Shown: positions 31,604 to 40,579, numbered from the stretch's first letter. The stretch is 55,131 bases of DNA from a virus (IMGVR_UViG_3300046028_005522:1-55131), one strand, 5' to 3'. The notes: generated by a model from the sequence alone, not told the origin. Numbers and translations are program-made.

Positions 31604-32340
31604 TTCCAAAAATTTTCTATTATGGGATCTTGAATTTGATGTGGTTTGGGCTGGCCGTGAAATACCAATGCACATGCGTCTGGATCAATGTGTGTGCCAG
31701 ACCCTGGAGTGTTTTGTTTTCTCAATTGAAAATTCATACCTCCGTCCCAGGCCTGCCAGCGCCAGCTTTGAAAACGTTTTACATCAAAATATCTTTTTTT
31801 GTTGTGATCAATGGTGGCATTAATAAAGTCTTGGTCACCTTGCCAGCGACGAATCACAGCGTCATGCCCTTGCCGATTGAACTCGTCCCACACCCAAGAA
31901 AACTTAGAAACATTCCACCACATCACACTGCTGTTCATGCTGTTCCATGAAGGACGCTGTAGGTATCTAAAATCTTTGAGAGTCCAAAAGTAATCAGTGT
32001 GCAGTTGGGTTATCCACGTCAGGTCTGCAACAATCACACAGTCTAAATCAAAGTACAAAAAATTGTCCAGGTGGTGCGCAGGATTAAACATCTGTATCTT
32101 GTACCACCAAGACTTTTTGGGTCCAGCAATTCCTGGCCAATCTTCCAGCACATGTTTTACCATGTGTGGCGGCACTGACCTATCATGCTCTGTAAAAACA
32201 TGTAACCTTGCACCGCCAGGCATCCAACGATTCAGCATGTTATGCAATCGTTCAACGTAAATCCAATCGTAGCCCGAGCTGTGTATTACACAGGCGCAAT
32301 CAGTCACTTGATCAGTGCGGGTTCTATTCTTTTTAGCCAT
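31600..32340 (-). CDS. Glycosyltransferase (GT-A/GT8-like)
   Basis: 246 residues. DNFLYFDLDCVIVADLTWI holds the DxD metal/nucleotide-sugar motif, GDQDFINATIDH the second acidic block, and CALVFHGQPKPHQI the C-terminal HG..KPH motif of GT8-type enzymes. It transfers a sugar from a nucleotide donor to an unknown acceptor in the cytoplasm. AGGA lies 3-4 bases before the ATG. It overlaps the preceding glycosyltransferase gene by 37 bp. Confidence 0.82.
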   Translation of the reverse strand: MAKKNRTRTDQVTDCACVIHSSGYDWIYVERLHNMLNRWMPGGARLHVFTEHDRSVPPHMVKHVLEDWPGIAGPKKSWWYKIQMFNPAHHLDNFLYFDLDCVIVADLTWITQLHTDYFWTLKDFRYLQRPSWNSMNSSVMWWNVSKFSWVWDEFNRQGHDAVIRRWQGDQDFINATIDHNKKRYFDVKRFQSWRWQAWDGGMNFQLRKQNTPGSGTHIDPDACALVFHGQPKPHQIQDPIIENFWK

Positions 32341-33152
32341 GTTCCTGTGCGTATTTCAGTAAGTGTGTACTCAGTGTGGCAGATCTCTACCAGCCACTGA
32401 TCTCGATTGATATCGTAAGACTTTTCTATGTTGACCAGGCTCATGCCTACAGGGGCTGCCAAACTGCTCCCATGCACAATGGGTCTACATCCTGCAATAG
32501 CTGCCTGCACACCAGGTCCTGAATTGTGGTTGACCACTGCATGATAGTTAAAACGCATGTCAAAGCTGTCATAGGTGCCAGCAACTGGACGAGGTTGTTC
32601 CACTGTGACATCAGGTGGCAACTGACTCAAGTTCAGTCGATTGCGTGGATGTGGGCGTATACTGATGGGCCGATCAGTGTGCTGTCTTACCAATTTAATT
32701 TGATCTAATACCCATTGTGTCATGTCCATACCAGCGACTTGTAAACTACGAGCATGTTGGGCAGCAATAACCACATTGGGACTGGAGTTAAAAGTTATGG
32801 CCTGGCTGACATTCAGTGTGCGTGGTCGGTCCCAATCTAAATTTTCTTCGTGTCCGTAGTATCCATCTCTTGTGATATTGTTTACTGCTATCTTCCAAGT
32901 TTGCCCACGATACAGCGCACCAATTTCCAAAACAATTACTGGTTTGTTTTGACTGCGATAGTGTTCGTATACTGCTTGATTTGGTGCCATACGTCCTGCC
33001 CAAAGCACTGACCAAATCACAGCCGCATCAGCAGTCATTGAATTTTCTTGTGTTTGTATACCACATGATTGCAAAAGATCCAAGACAGCTGACATAACAG
33101 GCCTACTGTTTTGGGCACATTGAGAAGGAAAATAGGCTATGTTATTGATCAT
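32304..33152 (-). CDS. Capsule-type (GT-B) glycosyltransferase paralogue 1
   Basis: 282 residues. It contains RQHTDRPISIRPHPRNR, the RPHP block of capsule-polysaccharide/KDO-type transferases, and YHAVVNHNSGPGVQAAIAGC, the nucleotide-sugar-site helix, then PIVHGSS. It is one of four homologous proteins in the island (also 33955-34764, 37234-38154, 38144-39130). Role: polysaccharide or glycan synthesis, possibly remodelling the host surface or decorating virion parts. Divergent from the plus-strand operon with only 11 bp between start codons, so promoters must lie within genes. Confidence 0.72.
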   Translation of the reverse strand: MINNIAYFPSQCAQNSRPVMSAVLDLLQSCGIQTQENSMTADAAVIWSVLWAGRMAPNQAVYEHYRSQNKPVIVLEIGALYRGQTWKIAVNNITRDGYYGHEENLDWDRPRTLNVSQAITFNSSPNVVIAAQHARSLQVAGMDMTQWVLDQIKLVRQHTDRPISIRPHPRNRLNLSQLPPDVTVEQPRPVAGTYDSFDMRFNYHAVVNHNSGPGVQAAIAGCRPIVHGSSLAAPVGMSLVNIEKSYDINRDQWLVEICHTEYTLTEIRTGTWLKRIEPALIK

Positions 33153-33163
33153 AAGTATGTGAG

Positions 33164-33958
33164 ATGAAATACACTGTAATTACCACGTTTAATGCGGACG
33201 GTTACGCAAAGTACGGCCAGCGCATGATACAAACATTTTTGCAAAACTGGCCAGTTGATCTGGTTGTGTATGCAGAAGGGTGCATGATAAATGAAACAGC
33301 ACCCAACCTTGAAACACGTGATATTGATGTAGTCACTGAACTCACTGCATTCAAACAACAATGGCTGGGTGTGCCCAAAGCCAATGGAGATGTCAGTGCA
33401 GATCCTGTTAGATCAAAACGTAAGGATTCAGGAAAAGGATTTAAGTGGGACGCTGTGAGATTTGCTCACAAGGTCTACAGCATTTTCCATTGTGCAAAAA
33501 ACACACAGACTGATTGGCTGATTTGGATGGATGCAGACACAGTGTGTCATAGTGCAATCACTCATGCTGATTTGGCAAGATTATGTCCAGATGCTGTGGA
33601 CCTTTGTTTCTTAGGTCGGCGTGGAAAATTCAGCGAGTGCGGACTGTATGCTATGAATCTTAAAAGCCTCCGCACAAGAGATTTTTTAACGCAGTTTCAA
33701 CAATACTACAACAATGCAGAGCAAGGTATTTTTACATTGGCAGAATGGCACGACTCGTTTGTGTTTGATGCAGTAAGAAGTCACTTGCCACTGATAGAAC
33801 TTGATTGGTCAAGTCACTTGATCACAGGCGAAGGTCATCCACTCATTAACTCAGAGTGGGGCGCCTGGCTAGATCATCTCAAAGGCAAGCGCAAGACCAC
33901 AGGACGCAGTCCTGCTAGTGACCTAAAAGTCCCAAGAACAGAGGCATATTGGCAATGA
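33164..33958 (+). CDS. GT-A-type glycosyltransferase
   Basis: 264 residues. DWLIWMDADTVCHSAIT is the DxD motif. The start MKYTVITTFNADGYAKYG and FVFDAVRSHLPLIELDWSSH near the end fit a nucleotide-diphospho-sugar transferase. First gene of a six-gene plus-strand operon with overlapping starts and stops. No ribosome site of the usual kind is visible. Acceptor unknown. Confidence 0.75.
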   Translation: MKYTVITTFNADGYAKYGQRMIQTFLQNWPVDLVVYAEGCMINETAPNLETRDIDVVTELTAFKQQWLGVPKANGDVSADPVRSKRKDSGKGFKWDAVRFAHKVYSIFHCAKNTQTDWLIWMDADTVCHSAITHADLARLCPDAVDLCFLGRRGKFSECGLYAMNLKSLRTRDFLTQFQQYYNNAEQGIFTLAEWHDSFVFDAVRSHLPLIELDWSSHLITGEGHPLINSEWGAWLDHLKGKRKTTGRSPASDLKVPRTEAYWQ

Positions 33959-34764
33959 ACTGGATCTACCTTAACAAAAATAACGAAGACCAATACATAG
34001 AAATGTTTGCACATGGCAGTCAACGTAGCACTACTCAGTTGGAAACGTGGAACTATGATGACAGCAATGATCCTATTGTGTTGCGCGGTATTATGAAACA
34101 CAAGATATTCAAACGCTGCTGGGAAGATAACAGACCGTTTAGATATATGGATACAGGATACTTTGGTAACAGAGCAAATTTTCGAAATCCACATGGTGTA
34201 AAAATGTGGCATCGAATAGTGGACAACAATTTGCAACACGGAAAAATTATTTCACGCCCTGATGATAGATGGAAACAGTTTAACATCAACATCAATCCTC
34301 GTCACACAGGTCGCAACATTGTGATTGTGATGCCTGAAGATAAACCTTGTATTGTGTATGGTACCACAGCTCAACAATGGTTAGATGAAACTTTGGCAAC
34401 AGTTAAACAACACACAGATAGACCTATTGTGGTACGTGAACGAAATAAAAATCGACAGGTCAGAGAAGCTGTACCATTTACCAGTTTGTTAAAAGATGCA
34501 CATGCTGTAATTGTATATAATAGTATTGCAGCCACAGAATCAGTGTTGGGAGGAGTACCGGCGTTTGTTTGTGCTCCAAGCAATGCAGCAGATCCGGTTG
34601 CCAACAGAGATCTTGCTAAAATTGAAGATCCTTGGTTTCCAGATTTGGATCTAGTGCGTGCATGGGCGTGTCATCTGGCTTATGGTCAATTCCACAATCG
34701 AGAACTTAGAGATGGCACAGCCGCAAGGATATTAGACAAAAACAAGGAGTTAAGTTATGCATGA
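33955..34764 (+). CDS. Capsule-type (GT-B) glycosyltransferase paralogue 2
   Basis: 269 residues from ATG at 33955 (ATGA overlap). It shares with the gene at 38144-39130 the blocks VLRGIMKHKIFKRC, FRYMDTGYFGN, KMWHRIVDNN, and QHTDRPIVVRERNKNR. In this copy the usual RPHP is RERN, so the donor site may be altered. DAHAVIVYNSIAATESVLGG and the AWACHLAYGQF..RDGTA end match the other copies. Function: glycan synthesis, specific donor unknown. Confidence 0.7.
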   Translation: MNWIYLNKNNEDQYIEMFAHGSQRSTTQLETWNYDDSNDPIVLRGIMKHKIFKRCWEDNRPFRYMDTGYFGNRANFRNPHGVKMWHRIVDNNLQHGKIISRPDDRWKQFNININPRHTGRNIVIVMPEDKPCIVYGTTAQQWLDETLATVKQHTDRPIVVRERNKNRQVREAVPFTSLLKDAHAVIVYNSIAATESVLGGVPAFVCAPSNAADPVANRDLAKIEDPWFPDLDLVRAWACHLAYGQFHNRELRDGTAARILDKNKELSYA

Positions 34765-35407
34765 ACATTATGGTTGGTACTTTCCCAACTTTGAAACACA
34801 CTTTCCCAAGATGCTAAAGAAAAGCGTTGACAAAGGACTACCACCAGAATACCAAATTGCTGTACGCCGCCGCAGTATTGGGCTGTGCGCCAAACGCAGA
34901 ACTGCACTAGACATTGGTGCCAATGTGGGATTATGGAGTCGAGACCTAGTAGATAATTTTGCCAAGGTCGTTGCGTTTGAGCCTGTGGCTATCTTTAGAG
35001 AATGCTTGGAAAAGAACGTGACAGGTGCTAACTTTTTTATCAGTCCACTGGCCCTGGGCGATCACGATACTCAAGCCACCATGATCATTACAGAAGGCAA
35101 CAGTGGTCACAGTCACTTGGATCCAGCCACATTAGGTACTGGCGATGTGCAAGTGGTAAAACTTGATAACCTAAACATGGAAGATGTAGACTATATAAAG
35201 ATAGACTGCGAAGGCTATGAATATCGTGTGTTGCAAGGTGCAGAACAAACTGTAAAACGTTGTAGGCCTATCATGGTGATAGAACAAAAGCCACATGATG
35301 CCTACAGCAAAGACTATGGACAATTTGCTGCCATAGAGTTGCTAGAATCATGGGGCATGATCAAGCTAGATCAAATTAGAGATGATTGGATTATGGGATG
35401 GAACTAA
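34757..35407 (+). CDS. FkbM-family methyltransferase
   Basis: 216 residues with AAGGAGT six bases before the ATG. TALDIGANVGLWSRDLVD is motif I, VVAFEPVAIFRECLEKNV the acidic motif, LALGDHDTQATM and DYIKIDCEGYEYRVLQGA the FkbM hallmark. These enzymes O-methylate sugars or small molecules. In a glycan operon this suggests methylated sugars. The stop overlaps the next gene by 10 bp. Confidence 0.88.
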   Translation: MHEHYGWYFPNFETHFPKMLKKSVDKGLPPEYQIAVRRRSIGLCAKRRTALDIGANVGLWSRDLVDNFAKVVAFEPVAIFRECLEKNVTGANFFISPLALGDHDTQATMIITEGNSGHSHLDPATLGTGDVQVVKLDNLNMEDVDYIKIDCEGYEYRVLQGAEQTVKRCRPIMVIEQKPHDAYSKDYGQFAAIELLESWGMIKLDQIRDDWIMGWN

Positions 35408-36033
35408 ACACAATTGAAAACCCTGATAAGGGTGCCGAGGATTCTGCAGCCTGGGCTGTTAAATGGACCAAGGATAGATATATTGCCAAACACCGAGCAA
35501 GTTTTGAGATAGTGGATGCTTATCTCAATCAACCCGTTGGGCGATTGCTGGACATTGGATGTGGCTTTGCTTGGCAAAGCCGCTGGTTTAATGAAAAATA
35601 CGGTACAGAGCTTTGGTTGTTGGATGGAGATGCCAGCACCAATGCTACCAAATCTGAAACTGCCAGTTACGGCAACTGGAATACAGATCCCAACCAATTA
35701 AAATTTTATCACACATTTGATTTTTTAAATTCAAAACTACAAGAACTTGGCACAAAGAACTATCAACTGATTGATGCAAACAACATCAACATCCCCAGTG
35801 ATGTTAAGTTTGATGTTATTACGTCATGGCTCAGTTGTGGACATCACTATCCTGTAAAAACTTACATAGAGTTGATGAAGAAACATTCACATGAAAACAC
35901 TAGAATTATTTTAGACATTAGATGCAAGGGCACAGCCACAAACTACATTGGGGTGGATGGATTTGAAGTTGTAAATGTTGTAAGTAACGCAGGTGGCAAA
36001 AAACGAGCCACTGTGGAAATAAAGTTGTTATGA
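35398..36033 (+). CDS. Class I methyltransferase-like protein
   Basis: 211 residues from ATG at 35398; a TTG start four codons earlier is possible. GRLLDIGCGFAWQSRWFNEKYG is motif I, ELWLLDGDAS the next acidic strand, and FDVITSWLSCGHHYPVKTY the motif IV-like region. It is probably a SAM-dependent methyltransferase in the glycan operon. Substrate unknown. Confidence 0.75.
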   Translation: MELNTIENPDKGAEDSAAWAVKWTKDRYIAKHRASFEIVDAYLNQPVGRLLDIGCGFAWQSRWFNEKYGTELWLLDGDASTNATKSETASYGNWNTDPNQLKFYHTFDFLNSKLQELGTKNYQLIDANNINIPSDVKFDVITSWLSCGHHYPVKTYIELMKKHSHENTRIILDIRCKGTATNYIGVDGFEVVNVVSNAGGKKRATVEIKLL

Positions 36034-36680
36034 GTCCGTATTACTTAGAGTCAGTTCAGCAAGGCGCAGAGTTCCAAAAAAACAACAAAAGCTGGGCTGG
36101 CTACGATGTAGTCAAGTATCAAATGAAAATCAAAGATTTGGTTGTTCGATACCGTGCCAAAACTATCTTGGATTATGGTTGCGGCAAAGGATTACAGTAC
36201 AAAGAGCCGTTGCCTTACGCAGGCGAAGATAATTGGCAAACATTTAATGAGTACCTGGGTGTTACTGTTTACAAATATGACCCGTGTGTTCCTGAGCACT
36301 CTACGTTGCCGCCAGTTGGTACAAAGTTTGATGGTGTTATCTGCACACAAGTGCTAAACAGCATACCAGATGATGACATGCCGTGGGTACGTGATTTGTT
36401 AGAAAACTATGCAACAAAGTTTTGTTTTGTTGGGCTAAACTTTCAACGAGAAGCCAAAGGCAAAAAGACCATGTATAATCCTGAATACTTCAAACTACCT
36501 AGAACTAGAGAGTTCTTCCGCAGTTACTTTACAGACTGGAAGGGTAGTGATTTGTTTTGGTGGTGGAAAGACCGCTTACGCTATCCTGAATGGATGGATG
36601 ATCAATTGAATGGCACATGGAAAGATGTGCCAGACACCTTTGAAAGCAAATACAAATACGTAGAGGTAAACCACAGATGA
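36030..36680 (+). CDS. Class I methyltransferase-like protein
   Basis: 216 residues, ATGA overlap with the previous gene. AKTILDYGCGKGLQYKEPLP is motif I, VYKYDPCVPEHS the acidic strand, and FDGVICTQVLNSIPDDDMPWV motif IV with the usual post-motif. Similar phage proteins combine a methyltransferase fold with an unusual aromatic C-terminus (FFRSYFTDWKGSDLFWWWKD). Catalytic activity is inferred from fold signature only. Confidence 0.75.
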   Translation: MSPYYLESVQQGAEFQKNNKSWAGYDVVKYQMKIKDLVVRYRAKTILDYGCGKGLQYKEPLPYAGEDNWQTFNEYLGVTVYKYDPCVPEHSTLPPVGTKFDGVICTQVLNSIPDDDMPWVRDLLENYATKFCFVGLNFQREAKGKKTMYNPEYFKLPRTREFFRSYFTDWKGSDLFWWWKDRLRYPEWMDDQLNGTWKDVPDTFESKYKYVEVNHR

Positions 36681-37237
36681 CCATAATTAATCTTGACTAT
36701 CAAGCACAATTGTCTGAAATGCACAGCAAAGGACAATTTGTTCGTGGTGGCAAATTATTAAAATCCCTAAATCCATTTTTAAAACAATACCAGCCTACAA
36801 GTGTGCTAGACTACGGATGCGGGCATGGGGGGTTGATGGCCGCATTAAAAGAAGCATACCCAACCATGCAGGTAGAAGGGTACGATCCAGGCAATCCCGA
36901 ACATAATCGTATGCCGAAACGATCTTTTGATGCAGTGATCAGCGGTGACGTATTTGAACACATTGAGCCAGAACATTTAGATGCTACACTACAATTGATC
37001 AGCAGCAAAATATTGCGTTGTGGATGGTTTAGAATTGCCTGCTACCCAGCAAAAAAACATTTGCCCGACGGTCGTAATGCACACCTTATCATTGAGTCTC
37101 CTGATTGGTGGCGCACTAAGATATTGTCTAACATGCAGGTAAGCATTGTTCACGAACATGTTATTGTTGTTGACAAAAGTCATAAATGGCCCGGCATTGT
37201 TGGCCAAAACTATGACGTTGTTGTTACAAAACTCTAA
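36677..37237 (+). CDS. Class I methyltransferase-like protein
   Basis: 186 residues, ATGA overlap. PTSVLDYGCGHGGLMAALKE is motif I, VEGYDPGNPEHN the acidic strand, and FDAVISGDVFEHIEPEHL motif IV of the standard SAM fold. It resembles the preceding gene in the N-terminal fold but is shorter. Last gene of the plus-strand operon; its stop overlaps the convergent minus-strand gene by 4 bp. Confidence 0.78.
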   Translation: MTIINLDYQAQLSEMHSKGQFVRGGKLLKSLNPFLKQYQPTSVLDYGCGHGGLMAALKEAYPTMQVEGYDPGNPEHNRMPKRSFDAVISGDVFEHIEPEHLDATLQLISSKILRCGWFRIACYPAKKHLPDGRNAHLIIESPDWWRTKILSNMQVSIVHEHVIVVDKSHKWPGIVGQNYDVVVTKL

Positions 37238-38154
37238 CGCAGATACGGTAAAAACTTTTGATAGATTAGTCCTGCACGGCCATCTGCATCCGACCAGTGT
37301 GCTGCCGCAAGATCATTGAGCCATTGTGATCTATCAAAGGCCTGCGGAGACTCTAGGTTGGCAATGTTCTTATTGGCTACTGACCAACTCACACAGCTCT
37401 GATCGTCAACAAACACTGGAATGTTAGCACACACAGCAGCCACACTGGCTGAACTGTTAAAAAACACAGCAGCATGAGCATTTTGTAAATCTTGCAACAA
37501 CGAACTTTTTGTTGGATCTACCACTGTTACTCTAGGTATATTTCGAAACTTTCTAAAGTCTTGCAAACGATAAGCGCCTGGATGTGGTCTTACCACTATT
37601 GGCCGTTTGGTATATTCTTTGATCAGCGTAATTTTGTTTTCTAGCCATCGAATGGGATCCAATGTTTTCATTGCAAATCCGCCGTCTCTCTGCATGCAGA
37701 TCAATACATGGCCATTGGGTTTGACAACTGGCGCTTCAATCAGTGGCACATTGATAGTGTTACGAATTTCATTCCACTTGGTAGCATCACTATTACCATT
37801 GGCATACTCTGCACGATCATAAAATGGGCCGCCGATGCTGTATCTCAAATAAGTTCCTTGATCATCCAGATATTTCCAACAACTGGCATCAATGCACATT
37901 GTTTTCAACCCTTGACGTTGCTGTTCAGCAATGATTTGTTTACGTAAGGCTATATTTGGACCGCCAGTATTGGTGGTTGCCCATCCCAACATCACAGCCA
38001 ATCTACTGGGTGTGTATTTGTGATCCCACTCTACTACCACATTGCCGCCTGAGTTTTTAACTCCGGCAGCAAAACTTTCCAAGCATTCAATTTTCCTTGA
38101 ATGTTTGCGAGGATTGGCAACAGAACTAATGTATACTACTGCATCAATGGTCAT
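37234..38154 (-). CDS. Capsule-type (GT-B) glycosyltransferase paralogue 3
   Basis: 306 residues. KEYTKRPIVVRPHPGAYR carries an intact RPHP donor motif, and NAHAAVFFNSSASVAAVCAN and the end SQWLNDLAAAHWSDADGRAG match the other copies. Starts inside the end of the next paralogue (11-bp overlap), so the two are co-translated. Role: glycan assembly, specific sugar unknown. Confidence 0.72.
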   Translation of the reverse strand: MTIDAVVYISSVANPRKHSRKIECLESFAAGVKNSGGNVVVEWDHKYTPSRLAVMLGWATTNTGGPNIALRKQIIAEQQRQGLKTMCIDASCWKYLDDQGTYLRYSIGGPFYDRAEYANGNSDATKWNEIRNTINVPLIEAPVVKPNGHVLICMQRDGGFAMKTLDPIRWLENKITLIKEYTKRPIVVRPHPGAYRLQDFRKFRNIPRVTVVDPTKSSLLQDLQNAHAAVFFNSSASVAAVCANIPVFVDDQSCVSWSVANKNIANLESPQAFDRSQWLNDLAAAHWSDADGRAGLIYQKFLPYLR

Positions 38155-39130
38155 TTAGAATCCGCCAGGCAGTGCCGTCACGCATTTCTACTTCAGTAAA
38201 CTGGCAATAGGCAATATGTCTTGCCCAGGCTGCAACTTCGTCCAGTGTGGGTATTTTTGGATTTTCAATTTCTGATAATGATTGACTGCATAATGCAGCG
38301 GCTGCATTAGGTCCTAGTGTGATGGCTGGTTTGCCCAGCAACAACGCCTCGCCTGCTGCAATGCTGGAAAATGTGACCAAACAATGCACATCTTGTGCTA
38401 GAGCCATTTCCATGGTATCGTCATTTACCCTAGTTGATCGTCCTTGCTTGAGACGAACCACGATTGGACGATCAGTATGTTTTTTTATTTCATCTTGTGT
38501 TTGTTGCAACCATTCTTCAAGATTGATATCATATAGGTTTAAAAGTTTTTGACTGGGCGGTGCCAACAAGACGTTGGTTCCTGGTCTAAATTTTGTTAGG
38601 CCGACTCCGGTGCGTGCCAATCTGTCACCAGGTCTATCTATAATAGGACCAAAATTTTGCACATCGTTTTTGGTAATCCTGTGATACAGTTTGCGTTTGC
38701 CGTTGCCAAAGTATCCTGTATCCATGTAATAAAAATCTCTACCTGCGGTGCGGCACCCTTCCATTTGTTTGCGCTTGGTAATACCACGCAACACTGCCGG
38801 AGTCTTGTTGTTTTGTTCTTTTTCCCAGGTTGAAATTTGTCCACCTGTGCCTTGGACAAAACTTTGCAATAGTGGATCGTACATGTGACCTTTTCTTTCG
38901 TATCTGTATTCACTATCCAGTGCCACAATCTGATTGACTGGTACAGCCGCCAATTGTTGTTGCAACTTTTCTAGAGTAATACCATAATACACACCCTCGG
39001 GGTCCACACGATATTTCAATATGTTTTTAAATATTTCTTGAATCTCAGGGACTGTTTGATCTAACACATGTGGATCAGACAGCGGTGGCAGAATATATGT
39101 TGATTCGTCTTCTTGTTCCCAATCTGTCAT
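38144..39130 (-). CDS. Capsule-type (GT-B) glycosyltransferase paralogue 4
   Basis: 328 residues from ATG at 39130, an ATGA overlap with the GT8 gene; an earlier in-frame start is rejected. It shares VLRGITKRKQMEGC, FYYMDTGYFGN, KLYHRITKNDV and KKHTDRPIVVRLKQGRS with paralogue 2. Here too RPHP is replaced (RLKQ). SSIAAGEALLLGKPAITLGP and the AWARHIAYCQF..MRDGTA end are conserved. These two form a subfamily apart from the RPHP-containing pair. Confidence 0.72.
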   Translation of the reverse strand: MTDWEQEDESTYILPPLSDPHVLDQTVPEIQEIFKNILKYRVDPEGVYYGITLEKLQQQLAAVPVNQIVALDSEYRYERKGHMYDPLLQSFVQGTGGQISTWEKEQNNKTPAVLRGITKRKQMEGCRTAGRDFYYMDTGYFGNGKRKLYHRITKNDVQNFGPIIDRPGDRLARTGVGLTKFRPGTNVLLAPPSQKLLNLYDINLEEWLQQTQDEIKKHTDRPIVVRLKQGRSTRVNDDTMEMALAQDVHCLVTFSSIAAGEALLLGKPAITLGPNAAAALCSQSLSEIENPKIPTLDEVAAWARHIAYCQFTEVEMRDGTAWRILNDH

Positions 39131-39813
39131 TCTGGCAACCTTTGTTGACAATAATCAGTGAGCATGCGTTCTCGATGCCACTCGTTGCCTTGTGGCGTAT
39201 CAGCAAACTCGTGAAAGCATGGAGTGCCCAAGGTATAATGCAAGAGCTTGGCGTCGGGGTTTGGCCCGTATTCATCGGGCAACCAATTCCATTCTGGTGG
39301 TAGTTCACCAATGCGTTCATCAAGTAACCATGAAAAGCGATGTAGTTCAGCGCCCGTAGCTTTTTGCACAAATTCAGATGTGAGTTTTCTATTGGGATGA
39401 CTGTTACAATTCCACAGTATCACACTTGACCAGTTCTTGCGTGGATAATCTTCGTTCTTGGCGCCAAGATACTTTTCGGTCATACGTGTTTTGTAATCGT
39501 GCTTGACTACCATAACATCCTTGTAAGAATCTCGCAGTTCCCAAAGTTCCGCAATATCTCCGCGTACAATCATGTCGCCGTCAATGAATATTGCCCAGCC
39601 TTCGTATTGCATGAGATGTGGCACAAGGAATCGTGTGTAGATAAAGTGATTGCTGCCGTCTGTGTGTGTTTCACTATAGTCTCGAAACAAGTTCAGTGCC
39701 ACTGGCACAATGGCCACTGGTTGGCTGCTGTTGCGAATGATTGAATTTACACAGGTATGATATGCAATGGCCTCGCGTGGATCATATCCTACAAAAATTG
39801 GAATTGGTTTCAT
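39127..39813 (-). CDS. GT8-like glycosyltransferase
   Basis: 228 residues. IPIFVGYDPREAIAYHTCVN opens the nucleotide-binding domain, YEGWAIFIDGDMIVRGDIA is the DxD motif, and LLHYTLGTPCFHEF is the C-terminal HxxG-like motif. It transfers a sugar from an NDP-sugar to an unknown acceptor. Coupled by ATGA to the cytidylyltransferase-cupin gene upstream. Confidence 0.85.
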   Translation of the reverse strand: MKPIPIFVGYDPREAIAYHTCVNSIIRNSSQPVAIVPVALNLFRDYSETHTDGSNHFIYTRFLVPHLMQYEGWAIFIDGDMIVRGDIAELWELRDSYKDVMVVKHDYKTRMTEKYLGAKNEDYPRKNWSSVILWNCNSHPNRKLTSEFVQKATGAELHRFSWLLDERIGELPPEWNWLPDEYGPNPDAKLLHYTLGTPCFHEFADTPQGNEWHRERMLTDYCQQRLPE

Positions 39814-40571
39814 TTGCGTTCAATGTCCTCTTCCACACAATCTTCACCAAACTGTATTTCAATTAGTTTGAGTGGGCGATCTGTTTCGTTACACAGTTGG
39901 TGCCATTCATTGCGATTGATCCAAGTAGATTCATGCACAGTCAGGTGATCTTTGACATCTCGGTCTGTGCTGGAATCTAATGTGTACACAGTGGCTTCAC
40001 CTTCGGCCACAAACCAAAACTCTGATCGTTTGTCATGTCGTTGCATGCTTAGACAGGTCTTAGGGGCAACAGTAAGTTCTTTAAGTTTGGTGTTGGTGCC
40101 AACTTCGTGTAGCACACGATAGTACCCCCAGGCACGTGATGTCTTGGGCTTTTTCCACTCTTCGAGAATCCATGAACTGCTATTCTTTTTGTCTTCGCCA
40201 CCTATGCCAAACACAAATTCTAAATTGGCATCTACCACATCCATTTCGGGAATGTTTTTGTTAGTACGATCACCACCATTGGCAAATACCAACGTTGCGT
40301 CAGGGTAGTGTGCTCGAACTTGTTTAATAAATTCTTTAGCCGAGTCATCAGCATCGTCAAATGTGTACACTTCGTCTACCATGGCAAGATTGTTTATAAC
40401 ACACAATCGTTCTGTCCATGGCATGAATGGCCGACCTTTTTTGCGTGTGAGCCATTCGTCTGAATTAAGCCCCACAATCAGCATGTCGCCCAAGGTGCGG
40501 GCTGCTTTAAAATAAGCAATGTGTCCAGAGTGTAGCGGATCAAAGCCGCCGGTTACAAGTACAATTTTCAT
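39810..40571 (-). CDS. Cytidylyltransferase fused to a cupin (mannose-6-phosphate isomerase-like)
   Basis: 253 residues from ATG at 40571. N-terminal: KIVLVTGGFDPLHSGHIAYF (HxGH nucleotidyl-transfer motif, as in RfaE/ADP-heptose synthases), GLNSDEWLTRKKGRPF, then the R/W-rich block. C-terminal ~100 residues: RSEFWFVAEGEATVYTLDSS, ESTWINRNEWHQLCNETDRP, LIEIQFGEDCVEEDI is the type II mannose-6-phosphate isomerase cupin. The fusion would both activate and isomerise a sugar precursor. A late-type motif GTAAATAC (40576-40583) lies just upstream and no ribosome site is seen. Confidence 0.85.
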   Translation of the reverse strand: MKIVLVTGGFDPLHSGHIAYFKAARTLGDMLIVGLNSDEWLTRKKGRPFMPWTERLCVINNLAMVDEVYTFDDADDSAKEFIKQVRAHYPDATLVFANGGDRTNKNIPEMDVVDANLEFVFGIGGEDKKNSSSWILEEWKKPKTSRAWGYYRVLHEVGTNTKLKELTVAPKTCLSMQRHDKRSEFWFVAEGEATVYTLDSSTDRDVKDHLTVHESTWINRNEWHQLCNETDRPLKLIEIQFGEDCVEEDIERK

Positions 40572-40579
40572 GCAGGTAT

